Source: Anolis sagrei (taxonomy: Eukaryota; Chordata; Lepidosauria; Squamata; Anolidae). Taken from it: a stretch of 64,000 nt of DNA. Numbering within the stretch: position 1 is the stretch's first letter; each line of letters starts with the position of its first letter. This document shows positions 22,168-32,083 of this stretch, one piece after another. A program made the position numbers and the translations under genes. The notes under the pieces are model-generated. The model saw only the letters and a program-made list of their open reading frames with translations, did no database searches and was not told where the DNA came from. The stretch lies in the NCBI RefSeq assembly GCF_037176765.1, contig NC_090034.1:97177500-97241499 (forward strand), given 5' to 3'.

Positions 22168-22475
22168 TAAGGTAAAGGTTTCTACTTCACATTAAGTCTA
22201 GTCATGTCCGATTCCAGGGGGTGGTGCTCATCTCCATTTCGAAGACGAATAGCAGGCATTGTCCATAGACACCTCCAAGGTCACGTGGCCTGCATGGCTG
22301 CATGGAATGCTGTTACCATCCCATCAAAGCAGAACCCATTGATCTACTCACATTTGCATGTTTTTGACCTGCTAGGTTGGCAGAAGCTGGGGCTAACAGC
22401 GGGAGCTCACCCCGCTCCCCAGATTCAAACTGCCAACCTTTCAATTAGCAAGTTCAGCAGTTGCACCACCAGGGC
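22168..22475 (-). mobile_element. tRNA-derived SINE
   Basis: Minus orientation: GGTAAAGGTTTCTACTTCAC at the left; TTGGCAGAAGCTGGGGCTAA and TCAATTAGCAAGTTCAGCAG toward the tRNA-like head. Confidence 0.85.
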
Positions 22476-22479
22476 TGGA

Positions 22480-22622
22480 TCTACACTGCACTATATTCCA
22501 GGATCTCATCCCAGATTATCTGCTTTGAACCGGATTATATGAGTCTACACTGCCAAATAATCTAGGATAAGCAGATAGTCTGGAATCAGATCCTGGGATA
22601 TAGGACAGTGTAGATCTAGCCT
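22480..22622. mobile_element. Palindromic MITE (TACACTG family)
   Basis: GGCTGGATCTACACTGCACT and its complement GACAGTGTAGATCTAGCC are the ends; AGATTATCTGCTTTGAACCG lies inside. It sits between two SINEs of opposite orientation. Confidence 0.8.
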
Positions 22623-22936
22623 AGGGGCTGTGGTGACGTAGCGGGTTAAAACACTGAGCTGCTAAACTTGCTGACCAGATCCACGGGATGGGGTGAGCTC
22701 CCATTGTTAGCCCCAGCTTCTGCCAACCTAGCTGTTTGAAAACATACAAATGTGAGTAGATCAATAGGTAATGCTTTGATGGGAAGGTAACGGCACTCCA
22801 TGCAGTCATGCTGGCCAAATGACCTTGGAGGTGTCTACGGACAACGCCGGCTCTTCGGCTTAAAAATTGAGATGAGCACCACCCGGCATAGTCGGACTTG
22901 TCTAGACTTTATGTCAAGGAGAAAACTTTACCTTTA
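22623..22936 (+). mobile_element. tRNA-derived SINE, near full length
   Basis: GGGCTGTGGTGACGTAGCGG head, then GCTAAACTTGCTGACCAGAT, TTCTGCCAACCTAGCTGTTT and the tail GGAGAAAACTTTACCTTTAG. Confidence 0.85.
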
Positions 22937-23299
22937 GATCTGGCCTAGGACCTCTAGGTTCTCCAGTGTAACACTATCATCAACTTCTAGTCTTTTGAAC
23001 AACTTTTAGATTTTCCTAGAATCAGTTTCTACATTCGCTTGGGGTTGGGGGACCTCCATAAAAGTGGGACGGGTGTGTATTTTTGAAAAGGCACTCCTTT
23101 AAACCTGAAAGGACATCATTCTAGCCATCTCTGAGTCCTCCAGTATGATTCAGTGGTTAATATCTAGTAGACGTTGGCTATAGAATCGCGCTGGAGGAAC
23201 TAGATTCCCAAAGATAACTTTTTAATCATATCCGTGAACAATCAGGTTTGCAAATGTGGAGGTCCAGAGGTAGTTTTTAAACTTGATTTTGAAATATGT

Positions 23300-23470
23300 T
23301 GGAACGACTTGCAAGAGCTGTTCAGCAGTGGAACTCCCTGCCTCAGAGTTTGGCGGAGTCTCTTTCGCTCAAGTTTTTAAAGCAAGGGCTGGATGGCCAT
23401 CTGTCGGGAAGGCTTTGATTGTGTTTTCCTATCTGGCAGAGGGGTTGGACTGGATGAATCACATTCTATT
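23300..23470 (+). mobile_element. CR1 LINE 3' fragment
   Basis: GAGCTGTTCAGCAGTGGAAC, then GGCTGGATGGCCATCTGTCG and GGGTTGGACTGGATGAATCA, the CR1 ORF2 end and 3' tail. Confidence 0.75.
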
Positions 23471-23533
23471 GGGAAAAAGGCAGGATATAAATAAACAAAA
23501 TAATAAATCAAAACAACACTTTTTGATCTACAG

Positions 23534-23633
23534 AACAAGCCCTGGAAGAAGCTGAAAAACATGGTGCATTGGTCCCCTTGTGTCGTGTCTTTCCGGAAAC
23601 GCTACCCGTGGGTGCAGCTTGCTGGTCATGCAG
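23534..23633 (+). CDS. ITPKC: Inositol-trisphosphate 3-kinase C, exon 2
   Basis: First certain ITPKC exon. It reads [20 protein letters not shown] then [14 protein letters not shown], bounded by a CTACAG acceptor and a GTAATAAT donor. In the family this segment holds the basic, Trp-containing calmodulin-binding helix and the entry to the kinase fold. The enzyme phosphorylates Ins(1,4,5)P3 to Ins(1,3,4,5)P4 using ATP, ending the calcium-release signal. The exon starts at phase 0 and ends after one base of a Gly codon. Exons 2-7 in the window make 298 residues. The N-terminal region, about 370-400 residues in mammalian ITPKC and encoded mostly by one long first exon, was not found. ITPKC rather than ITPKA or ITPKB is chosen for closeness to the mammalian C-isoform in later exons ([27 protein letters not shown]) and from the neighbours ACTMAP and SNRPA. 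Confidence 0.95.
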
Positions 23634-23868
23634 GTAATAATTAGTGGTGAAAAATGTCAAGAGCAGGAAGGCAGCATTCTGCAGTGGGGAATGTGCATGG
23701 GCTGCTGTGGACTCGGTGACCTGCAGAATCTGAGGGGAATCCACAGCAGGGTTTCTCAAGCAGAGTTCCTTGAAAACAAGGTGTTGCGCAACAGACTGTG
23801 TTTGGGAGAAAAAGGAACCCTTTTTAAAAAGTTATAGCTATTCTTTATGCAAGAGCCCCAGGAGACTG

Positions 23869-23869
<1 letters not shown>

Positions 23870-23902
<33 letters not shown>
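23870..23902. repeat. (TG)n(TA)n microsatellite
   Basis: A GTGTGTG run then TATATATA, in ITPKC intron 2. Confidence 0.9.
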
Positions 23903-23903
<1 letters not shown>

Positions 23904-24079
23904 CCTCAAAGACCTGATTATAATGTTTATTTATCTGGTTATCATTTCAGTTTTGTTTTTACATTATTTTAAATTGCAGTTTTAGCAAAAATAATAATAA
24001 TAAGTGGGTCCAATATGGATTTTTAAAAAAGTGATTATTGTTTCAAAGCTGAAAAAAAGAAAATGAATTTATTTAATGT

Positions 24080-24336
24080 ATTGTCGAAGGCTTTCATGGC
24101 CGGAATCACTCAGTTCTTGTGGGTTTTTTCAGGCTATATGGCCATGTTCTAGAGGCATTTCTCCTGACGTTTCGCCTGCATCTATGGCAAGCTTCCTCAG
24201 AGGTGAGGTCCTCACCTCTGAGGTCCTCAGACCTCACCTCTGAGGAAGCTTGCCATAGATGCAGGCGAAACGTCAGGAGAAATGCCTCTAGAACATGGCC
24301 ATATAGCCCGAAAAAACCCACAAGAACTGAGTGAAT
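24080..24336. mobile_element. Penelope-like terminal repeat, near-perfect palindrome
   Basis: TTCTTGTGGGTTTTTTCAGG at the left returns as its complement at the right. The centre of symmetry is near 24,220. Both strands read an almost identical 71-residue frame (GHVLEAFLLTFRLHLWQASS), which is a by-product of the palindrome and not a gene. Confidence 0.9.
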
Positions 24337-24392
24337 TTATTTATTTATTTATTTGTTTACCATATTGATGTCCCGCCTTTCTCACCCTGGAG

Positions 24393-24597
24393 GCAGAGTC
24401 TCCGGTAGCGCAATGGGTTAAACCATTGTGTGGGCAGTACTGGTGAGAGCGTGGATGAGCTCCCTCTGTCAGCTCCAACTCCCCATGCAGGGACATGAGA
24501 GAAGCCTCCCACAATGCTGGTAAAACAGCAAACATCCAGGAGTCCCATGGGCAATGTCCTCACAGATGGCCAATTCTCTCACACCAGAAGTATATAA
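24393..24597 (+). mobile_element. Sauria-type SINE
   Basis: GGTAGCGCAATGGGTTAAAC head, GAGCTCCCTCTGTCAGCTCC, GACATGAGAGAAGCCTCCCA and GCCAATTCTCTCACACCAGA, as in the copies at 43.4-43.97 and 49.9 kb. It ends in a (TAG)n run. Confidence 0.8.
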
Positions 24598-24614
24598 TAG
24601 TAGTAGTAGTAGTA

Positions 24615-25687
24615 TGAGGGTTGAATGAAAAGTAATGCCTCCACCTTCGTAACTCCTCAACAGATGGCAGTACTGGTATGCAGCAGGTACTGGCTTGTTC
24701 AGTAGACTCTCCTCTACAGTTCCATTTTGACAGGAAGCCTTAGCATTGAATGGTTGTGTTGTTAAAGTGCAAAATATGGAACCCTGCACAGACGGTCAGT
24801 GCAACTTAAGCAACATGCAGTCATTGAATTATTGACAGCAGAAGGTGTCACCCCAAAGGAGATTCATCAGAGAATGCAAGCTGTTTATGGTGATTGTGTT
24901 GATGTGAATACTGTGCATCGTTGGGCAAGTAAGTTTAAAGATGTTGAGGTGGAAACATTTGACCTGCGTGTCACATCCTGTGACAGCCACCAGCGAGTTT
25001 ATTTATTTACCATATTTATATCCCGCCTTTCTCACCCTGGAGGCGGAGCCTTCCATTCCTTGAAAGGACTCGCTGGCATGAGCCTCCCTCCAGCCTCGCA
25101 TGCTCTCCCTCACCCACACATGCGCACCACGCTGCCACGTGCTGGTATGCCTGCTCTCCCCTCCCCACTTGGATTGATTGATTCAGGGCGATTGTCGTAT
25201 CACTCAAAGAGAATGAATGTGTGGGTCACATTATTGCTTTGCTTGGCTATCGGAAGATCTGTGCATGATGGGTACCCAGGATGCTGACGCCTGAAATGAA
25301 AGTGCACAGACTTGAAATTTCAGAGACTGGATCTCACCTCCATACGACATCCTCCATACAGTCCAGATTTAGCACCGTCTTATTCCCATCTGTTCCCGAT
25401 AATGAAAGAAGATCTGTGGTGCCATCATTATGCTTCTGATGAAGACATTGAGAGAACTATGAGACGCTGGTTGCGGAAACAGAATGTTGACTTCTTCCGT
25501 GACGGCTTCAGAAAACTTGTTCATTGTTGGCAGAAATGTATCCAATTGTCTGGTGATTATGTGGAAAAGTGAATAGTGGTAGTTAAAGAGCACATTCTAA
25601 GAATTATTTCTGCGTTTGATTTATTAAAATATTCCCATCCAGACCCAAATAATGAAGGTGGAGGCATTACTTTTCATTCAACCATCG
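24615..25687 (+). mobile_element. mariner element with terminal inverted repeats
   Basis: The left end TGAGGGTTGAATGAAAAGTA is complementary to the right end TTACTTTTCATTCAACCATC; each is flanked by TA, the mariner target. The left half encodes a helix-turn-helix region (GVTPKEIHQRMQAVYGDC, then VNTVHRWASKFKD), the right half the C-terminal catalytic part (HPPYSPDLAPSYSHLF, with Tyr where the third catalytic Asp of PSDY should be). The middle is replaced by other repeat sequence from about 24,998 (TTTATTTACCATATTTATAT), so the copy is inactive. It lies in ITPKC intron 2. Confidence 0.85.
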
Positions 25688-25695
25688 TAGCAGTA

Positions 25696-25696
<1 letters not shown>

Positions 25697-25728
<32 letters not shown>
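25697..25728. repeat. (AAT)n microsatellite
   Basis: About ten AAT units just upstream of ITPKC exon 3. Confidence 0.9.
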
Positions 25729-25754
25729 GTTACCTCCTTTTTCTGTTTCCGAAG

Positions 25755-25968
25755 GGAACTTCAAGGCTGGTGATTTTGGACGCATCCTGAAGAAGTATTG
25801 CCCCAGCGAGCAGCAGTGCTTGGAACGCCTGCTCTGTGATGCCTTGCAGCCCTACGTCCCATCATACTATGGGGTGGTGGAACACGATGGAGAGCCCTAC
25901 ATCCAGATGGAGGATTTGCTGGCCGGCTTTGACGGCCCGTCCATCATGGACTGCAAAATGGGAGTCCG
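25755..25968 (+). CDS. ITPKC: Inositol-trisphosphate 3-kinase C, exon 3
   Basis: Reads (G)[19 protein letters not shown] then [20 protein letters not shown], and ends at [11 protein letters not shown]. It contains the inositol polyphosphate kinase signature P-x-x-x-D-x-K-x-G (PSIMDCKMG), whose Lys and Asp help bind substrate and hold the ATP site in this family. Acceptor CCGAAG|GG, donor CCG|GTGAGG. Entry after one base and exit after two bases of a codon both fit the adjoining exons. The GDFGRILKK segment aligns with the nucleotide-binding loop region. No change expected to inactivate the enzyme is seen. Confidence 0.96.
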
Positions 25969-26100
25969 GTGAGGCAGTCTCTTCATTCCTATTCTCAGCT
26001 GGGCACCTCTGGTCCCCCAACTAGAGGCTATATAACCTGACCTCCTCTTGAAGAGTGTAATGTTGACACTGGGCTTTCTTTACTCCTCGTCTTTCTGTAG

Positions 26101-26305
26101 GACGTACCTTGAAGAGGAGCTAGAGAAAGCGAGGCAGCAGCCTTGTCCACGCCAGGACATGTATGAAAAGATGGTGGCTGTGGACCCAGAGGCTCCCACA
26201 GCAGAGGAACATGCCCAGCAAGGCATCTTGAAACCTCGCTACATGCAGTGGAGGGAGACGCTCAGCTCCACCACTTCCCTTGGGTTTCGTATTGAAGGCA
26301 TCAAG
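26101..26305 (+). CDS. ITPKC: Inositol-trisphosphate 3-kinase C, exon 4
   Basis: Reads (R)[39 protein letters not shown], and [20 protein letters not shown] ending IEGIK. The MVAVDP...AEEHAQ and KPRYMQWRE blocks are the most conserved part of the inositol-phosphate-binding lobe. Acceptor CTGTAG, donor AAG|GTAAGA; it ends at phase 0. The short intron before it (132 bp) holds no repeats. Confidence 0.96.
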
Positions 26306-26404
26306 GTAAGAACATGAAGGGATCGGTGAAAGTGGGAACAGCCTTGGAAATGTATTTATTTTTAGTCTATAAAATGTATAGTATAGTAAAGTTTGGTTGG
26401 GAGT

Positions 26405-26828
26405 CAGCTACATTAAAATCACTACTGACCGAAAGGCAGCCTGGGTTGGAGTATGCTCCCAACCATTTGTCTAGCTAGATGTCGACCTTTGCAGCCCGAA
26501 AGACAATTGCATCTGTCAAGTAGGAAATTTAGGTACTGCTTTCGCGGCGAGGCTAATTTAACTAATTTTCGATGCTATAAAACTATCCAGCAGTGTGCAA
26601 AAGAATGAGGAAGTACTCAATCAGTGTCACAAGTGAACGGTGAAGCAACAGCTCCCCCGGTGGCCAGAATTCAAAGCATACCCTCATGAAGCTGGAAAGT
26701 TAAATAGCCTCTGCGTGTCTATCTATATATGTTTGGTGTCTATGACATTGAATGTTTGTCATGTATATGTGCATTGTGATCCACCCTGAGTCCCCTGCAG
26801 GTGAGAAGAGCAGAATATAAATACTGTA

Positions 26829-26867
<39 letters not shown>
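26405..26867 (+). mobile_element. tRNA-derived SINE with LINE-type tail plus (AAT)n
   Basis: CTACTGACCGAAAGGCAGCC, then TTGCATCTGTCAAGTAGGAA, AACAGCTCCCCCGGTGGCCA and the tail CACCCTGAGTCCCCTGCAGG. Same family as 7,680. It lies in ITPKC intron 4. Confidence 0.75.
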
Positions 26868-26870
<3 letters not shown>

Positions 26871-27204
26871 TTTTTACACCAGTATTAGTATTGTGATACA
26901 ATTTATAAAGGCAATAATTTCGCCATCTGTGACCCATCTCATTATATATTTCAGTTCAAACTCATTTCCTTCCTCCTCCCCACTAAAAGCAATAACACTA
27001 TGTAACACAATTTTTGTCGCTGAGCTAATTTATTCTGTCATAAAAACATGGTAAAGGTTTATTGAAATGGAAATGGAGGGACATCTTGCAGCACATTTTG
27101 CTGTAGTTTTTCTCATCCAATTCATAGTTTGTGGCAGCCACAAAAAGGAAGTTTCCACAGTAGAATAACTAACTACTTTCAAAGTAACTCCCACACAATT
27201 CAAC

Positions 27205-27423
27205 AGGAAATAACTTGGCACAAATATTCAATATGCCCAGATGTAAACACTGGTAGAGTTTGGGGAAAATAGAATCTTGACTTTTGGGAGTTGTAGTTGC
27301 TGGGATTTATAGTTCACCTACAATCACAGAGCATTCTGAACCCCAGCAACGATAGAATTGGGCCAAACCTTCCACACAGAACCCCCATGTGGGTCACAGC
27401 AACGTGTGGCAGGGGACGGCTAG
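27205..27423 (+). mobile_element. Helitron-like 3' part
   Basis: TTCAATATGCCCAGATGTAA, GAGTTGTAGTTGCTGGGATT, and the end GGCAGGGGACGGCTAG before T. 5'-truncated relative of 12,969. Confidence 0.55.
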
Positions 27424-27793
27424 TATTAGTAATAAAACAATGGATTAAAATCTAAGTCCAGGTCAATTCATTGTCACGAATTGCTTAAGTCTTCTTTCAC
27501 TTGCTGCCATTTTTGCGCATAGCATAGTCTTGCTACAATAATCATGTAATGCACTTACTTGGAGTTTGTGGTTTTCTGTTTGTTTGTTTGGAATTCCCAG
27601 GAGAAATAAAGTTGGATCTATCTGTAATCTGGTTTAAACAATCTATATCATTTTGTAAACATTCTCTTTCAAATCAAAACCTAAAATATCTCCATTGCTC
27701 TGATTACTTTCAAATCCTGGAAAGTATAGTTTTATGACTGTCCCTGTTTATCACCCTTCTGATTCATTTCTTCCCTTTATCGTCTTCCGCTAG

Positions 27794-27895
27794 AAGGCTG
27801 ATGGCACCTGCAACACCAGTTTTAAGAAGACCCGGCAAGCAGAGCAAGTCATCCAGGCCTTTTGGGACTTTGTGGATAATAACCAAAGCACTCTG
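27794..27895 (+). CDS. ITPKC: Inositol-trisphosphate 3-kinase C, exon 5
   Basis: Reads KADGTCNTSFKKTRQAEQVI then QAFWDFVDNNQSTL; 34 codons, phase 0 at both ends. Acceptor CGCTAG, donor CTG|GTAAGC. The FKKT.Q...QV pattern matches the family. Compared with mammalian ITPKC, the second half is more divergent, as is usual for this surface helix region. Confidence 0.95.
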
Positions 27896-29150
27896 GTAAG
27901 CAGCTGGCTTCTGCATGAGAGTATTGTCCTGCCTGGTGCTGTTTCCATCAGTGGGAGACTGCGACCTTTGCAAGAGCTGGCGTCAACCGTTTTAATGAGG
28001 CGCGGAAGGCCTGGTTGCAAAGGATGTGGGAATGAGGCCAAGGCCCAACCACGTCATTTTCTGTGATGCACAGCTTGTTCTCCTGATTTGCCAAATGAGA
28101 ACATGCTTCATGTAGGTGCTGTTCCACCAAATGCTTGTGACTGGGTGCTGTGTCACGTTGCCATATTCTGCAAACACATCCAGGCTCAGATCTTTGCACA
28201 ATCGTTTCACTGTTGGCACGAGCCAAGAACGGCAGCTGCTCTTATGACACATCTGCTCTTTGGTTTGCTTAGTCCATTGTTGTCAACTTGGGTTGGCAAT
28301 GGCTCTTCAGGGACAGGAGTCTCTTTCAGATGGAACAGCTCCAGATGAACTTGGGACATTGAAAGGGTTGTACCTTGCTTTTCCACTTCCTGGAGGAAAT
28401 GCATAAAATGTTTAGCACCAAATCAACTATGGATCCCACTGGTTGTAATGTAGTTTGAGGAGAGTATGAGGAAACAGACAGTTCTTTATTTTTTCCTCAT
28501 TAAACTTAATAACCCAACATTCACCCATTGATCTCAAGGTGGACTTCTCCTTCCCACCATCTGTGTATCCATCGCAGCCCTAGGGACTTTGGTAGTGGAA
28601 TATGCTGCCTGCAAGTGTGGTGTAGTCTCCTTCTGTGCTGTCACGCACTGGACCTGTGAAAGAGTCTGTAGACAGGATGTGTTTTCTGTATGCCCAACGG
28701 GATGCCAGGGGTGCCTCGGATTAGAGGCCCTATAGATTTCCTTAAACAAAGTCTTTAGAAACTTGGAAAGTTTAACAAAGTTCTTTATTAGTGCTTAGGT
28801 CTTCAATAAATCAAACAAATACTTCAAGGCTTTGAATCAACTGGTGGCTTTCTTAATCTTGAATTCCCCCCAGCAAAAGCTGTAAAAGACGAAGCTTTCT
28901 ACAGGTGGAACTGATTCACATCCTGTACGAAAGGCTTCTCTGTGTCAACTGAACTAGAGGTCCCCTTTTTCCCTCCTAAATCCAGAAAAAGGGGCGGAAC
29001 TAAAGAACCTAATGATGATTCGTGGGTCATTGGCCCTATAATTGCAAACCAAGGGAAGCCGCCTTATTGCAAAATGCATGGAACCTTGGAATACATGCAA
29101 ACATTCAAAGAAAGAAAAAGAAGTTGGAGCTCCTGGTACAGCTGTACCAG
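27896..29150. other. ITPKC intron 5, mostly unclassified
   Basis: No clear mobile element between about 27,900 and 28,450. The part to about 28,930 has an ACAAAGTTCTTTATTAGTGC line reminiscent of the repeat family at 29,551. Minus frames at 27,948-28,404 match nothing I recognise. Confidence 0.3.
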
Positions 29151-29275
29151 AACACCTTCTCTAGAGGTTTTTGAGCAGAAGCTGGATGGCCATCTGTCAG
29201 GAGTGCTCTGTGTGTTCCTGCTTGGCAGGGGGTTGGATTGGATGACTCTGTGGTCTCTTCCAACTCTATAATTCT
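29150..29275 (+). mobile_element. CR1 LINE 3' end
   Basis: GGCTGGATGGCCATCTGTCA, GGGGGTTGGATTGGATGACT and CTTCCAACTCTATAATTCTA, the CR1 tail. Confidence 0.8.
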
Positions 29276-29326
29276 ATGACATTAATATGTCTTGTTTTCT
29301 AATGTAGTTTTCTCTTTTCCTTCTAG

Positions 29327-29398
29327 AAAAGCTACCTGGAGCGGCTCAAAGAAGTAAGGATAGCACTTGAACAGTCAGAGTTCTTCAAAGTGCATGAG
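29327..29398 (+). CDS. ITPKC: Inositol-trisphosphate 3-kinase C, exon 6
   Basis: Reads KSYLERLKEVRIALEQSEFF then KVHE; 24 codons at phase 0. Acceptor TTCTAG, donor GAG|GTAGGT. The L..L...R.ALE.S.FFK.HE pattern is diagnostic of the Ins(1,4,5)P3 3-kinases. Exon size and phases agree with the family. Confidence 0.94.
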
Positions 29399-29550
29399 GT
29401 AGGTCTCCATTACGTGTCAACTTCTCACAAGGGCAACTGGACTGAGGACTGAGGAGAAACTGCTAAGCTATGGGAATTGTTTATCCCACATATTGGTTGT
29501 AACTTTCCTGTTGTCTTCTTGCTATTAAACCTAGAAGACTGAATTTTCCT

Positions 29551-30105
29551 TTGTTGGGTGAGTGGGCTTATTAACAAAAGACCCTCTTCATAAATATACA
29601 GCAGAGAAACTTATTAGTAGCAGCGTGACCCAGCACCAGTAGCCCAAAGTGATAAAAAGATACCCCTTCCTTAGGAGGCTTTTCTTTAAAGTAAAATAAT
29701 ATGGTTGCACTATTTACAAGAACAAGGTTTCCATAACACAAATAAAGTTCTTTATACTTTCTTCTTAGTTTCCACGCTGGGCTTCTTTCTCATGCAGATA
29801 AACAGCTTCGCTCCCACAGTGCCTTCTCTCGCACCGAAGTTACACAGGAGCTTCACACAATAGCTTTTTACACACAGCAGCCTTCACACTGGAGCTTTAC
29901 ACATGATGGAGCTTCTTTCACTGAATCTTCTCACACCAGACCTTCTCAAACTGAGGCTTACACTGAGGATTCTCTCAGACAGAGGCTTCTCTCTCACTGA
30001 GTCGTACTAACACTGAGGCTCTTTTCCCACAGAGACCTCTTACAGACTGAACATACTTCAGACTGAGGGATAATAAGCTACAGGCACACCTGCTTTTATT
30101 GATCC
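29551..30105 (+). mobile_element. Unclassified LTR-like repeat family, copy A
   Basis: Starts TTGTTGGGTGAGTGGGCTTA and has AACAAGGTTTCCATAACACA followed by AATAAAG, then a tract of short imperfect repeats (TTCACACTGGAGCTTTACAC, CACTGAGGCTCTTTTCCCAC) and the end CAGGCACACCTGCTTTTATT. Four relatives lie downstream, all plus-strand. The central AATAAA would suit an LTR, but termini and coding parts were not established. Confidence 0.55.
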
Positions 30106-30830
30106 AGCCAAAAGTGATAAAAGAACTAAAACACACAGACCAATGTTATATATTCTATAGGAGGCATTTCTTTATAGCAAAACAATATGGTTACACTCAG
30201 AGGCGGCCCTAGGTAATTTTCAATAGTAAGCAAACTGTATTTTGGCGCCCCCCCCCCCCCCAAACCAATCACGGATATATATTTTCTGCTTATCATGGGA
30301 GTTCTGTGTGCCATATTTGGTTCAATTCCATCATTGGTGGAGTTCAGAATGCTCTTTGATTGTAGGTGAACTATACATCTCAGTAACTACAACTCACATA
30401 TGTCAAGGTCTATTTTCCCCCAAGAGCGCCTCAAGAACGCCTCTAGGCAAAATCAACTATACTGCAAATGCTTGCTTTGCGTAATGGGTTGAGCCGCCCC
30501 TGGTTACACTATTTACAAGAACAAGGTTTCCACAACACAAATAAAGTTCAACCTTCACAATTAAGCTTCACACACAAGGCCTTCACATAGACTAAAGCCT
30601 ATCTCACAATCAGGCCTACTTCCATTGAGACTTATTCTCCCACTGAGGCATTCTTTCACATAGAGCGGTTTTCTCACACTGAGAGCTCTCTCAGACTGAG
30701 GCATTACGAACAAACAGGCACACCTTCTTAGTTTTTGCTGAGTTATTGTATCCATTTAACCCTTTCAGTGCTTGACTCACATTTTTGTAATTAAAAATAT
30801 CTAGTTAATTTTTAATATTTCTGACATTTT
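30106..30830 (+). mobile_element. LTR-like repeat family, copy B (interrupted)
   Basis: Begins GCCAAAAGTGATAAAAGAAC, is broken by the hAT element at 30,198-30,502, and resumes with TATTTACAAGAACAAGGTTT. It ends with ACCCTTTCAGTGCTTGACTC and TAATTTTTAATATTTCTGAC, up to about 15 bp before ITPKC exon 7. Confidence 0.55.
30198..30502 (+). mobile_element. Non-autonomous hAT element with 8-bp duplication
   Basis: CAGAGGCGGCCCTAGG at the left and GAGCCGCCCCTG at the right, flanked by GTTACACT at 30,190-30,197 and 30,503-30,510. The interior has a poly-C run and one copy of the module (TGGTTCAATTCCATCATTGG). Its ends differ from those of the 17,325 element. Confidence 0.88.
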
Positions 30831-30844
30831 CCTCTTGCTTTCAG

Positions 30845-31048
30845 GTGGTTGGCAGCTCCCTGCTCTTTGTCCATGACCACACAGGCTTGGCTCGGGTCTG
30901 GATGATCGACTTCGGCAAGACTGTCCCCCTTCCAGAAAAACAGACACTGACACACCGCTTGCCGTGGGTGGAAGGCAACCGGGAGGATGGCTACTTGTGG
31001 GGCTTGGACAACCTCATTGCCATCTTGGAGAGCATGCTAGGGGAGTGA
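30845..31048 (+). CDS. ITPKC: Inositol-trisphosphate 3-kinase C, last exon
   Basis: Reads [67 protein letters not shown] and TGA. SSLLF and the WMIDFGKT block carry the family's metal-binding Asp, and [12 protein letters not shown] is the conserved C-terminal strand-helix. Acceptor TTTCAG. The end falls at the normal place for the family, two or three residues from the mammalian C-terminus. The pyrimidine tract in front of the exon adjoins the end of repeat copy B. Confidence 0.97.
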   Translation: MVGSSLLFVHDHTGLARVWMIDFGKTVPLPEKQTLTHRLPWVEGNREDGYLWGLDNLIAILESMLGE

Positions 31049-32083
31049 GCAAGCCGTAATAAAAGACACATAGCTCTGACAAAACCAGATAAAGACGAGA
31101 CTGCCAGCTCGGTCCCAGTGACTTTGCCTTTAATTTATTCAGCCAGATATGCTATCAAGCCTGGGAAAGCCCTGAAAAATCCTGGAGGAAAACTGGAAAG
31201 CACCAGGGCTACCGCAGAAGGACTTCCAAGTTCCCAGAAGTTTGGAAAGGTCTTGGTTTTGCACAACCAGAGCCGTTGCATCTCAGAGTTATTTATTGTT
31301 GATCTGGTTGGGACCCTAACTCTGCTCCAGAATCTCTCTGTTTCTGGAAAGGAGATTGCAAAGGTTTCAGATAAACCTTACCCCAGGAACCAAACCAGAA
31401 CAGAGGCTCTAAGGGTATCCCGTGTCAAGGTGGACCATTACTTGGATGCTGAGTATAGTATTTCTGCAATAAGGACTCAAGAAAGTGGAAAGCAAAAGGG
31501 ATGAGGTTTATTGAAAGCTGTTCCCTAAGCCTCACCTTTGTCAGAATTTCATCCAGACCAAACAAGTGGTTTCTCTTCCAAGAAGCTGTAACTTTCAAAA
31601 TATATGCTTCAAGAAAACTAAAACACTTGTTTTATAATTTGATGCCTCTGTGATAGGTCTTTTTTTAAAAAAAGGAATACTTCAGCAATGGCCAGGCTGC
31701 CTGTTTTATGGTGCTGAATGTACAATGGTCTTCACAAGCAGTAAATACTTGGGTAGAAGTTTTCCCGCTGAACTTTTCTAAAATGTGGTAAACAGGGAGG
31801 GAGAAAGCCCCATTGCACCCCACTGGAGAACAGAGATGTTCCTCTGTTATTGCGATGTTTTGGGTTTCTTTGGGTTTCCTATGTAAATATGGAAATGTAA
31901 AAGTTGTTTTTTTTAAAAGGGATGTGACTAAGAGAAACATGTGCAGTGCCTTTTTGACTCCTTTCATAGTGAAACGCTGGTCTTATATGAGTGAGAAAGA
32001 AAAATCTTTCGATGATGTTGAGTTGCTCTGGGAGAGAGATCACTTCGGTCTTCCTATTGCTTCAGTTGTCACACTTCACATTG
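31049..32083 (+). other. ITPKC: ITPKC 3' UTR and downstream sequence
   Basis: Free of recognised repeats for about 1 kb, unlike the introns, so it is probably 3' UTR. An AATAAA at 31,058 lies only 10 bp after the stop and is unlikely to be the main polyadenylation signal. The 128- and 108-codon plus frames here have no family resemblance. Confidence 0.5.

Noticed and set aside
1-23533. Canonical first exon of ITPKC
   Set aside because: No long frame with the Trp-Thr-rich repeats of the mammalian N-terminal region was found on the plus strand; it probably lies upstream of the window or in an assembly gap.
31058-31063. AATAAA as the ITPKC polyadenylation signal
   Set aside because: Only 10 bp after the stop codon; the repeat-free kilobase downstream argues for a longer 3' UTR.
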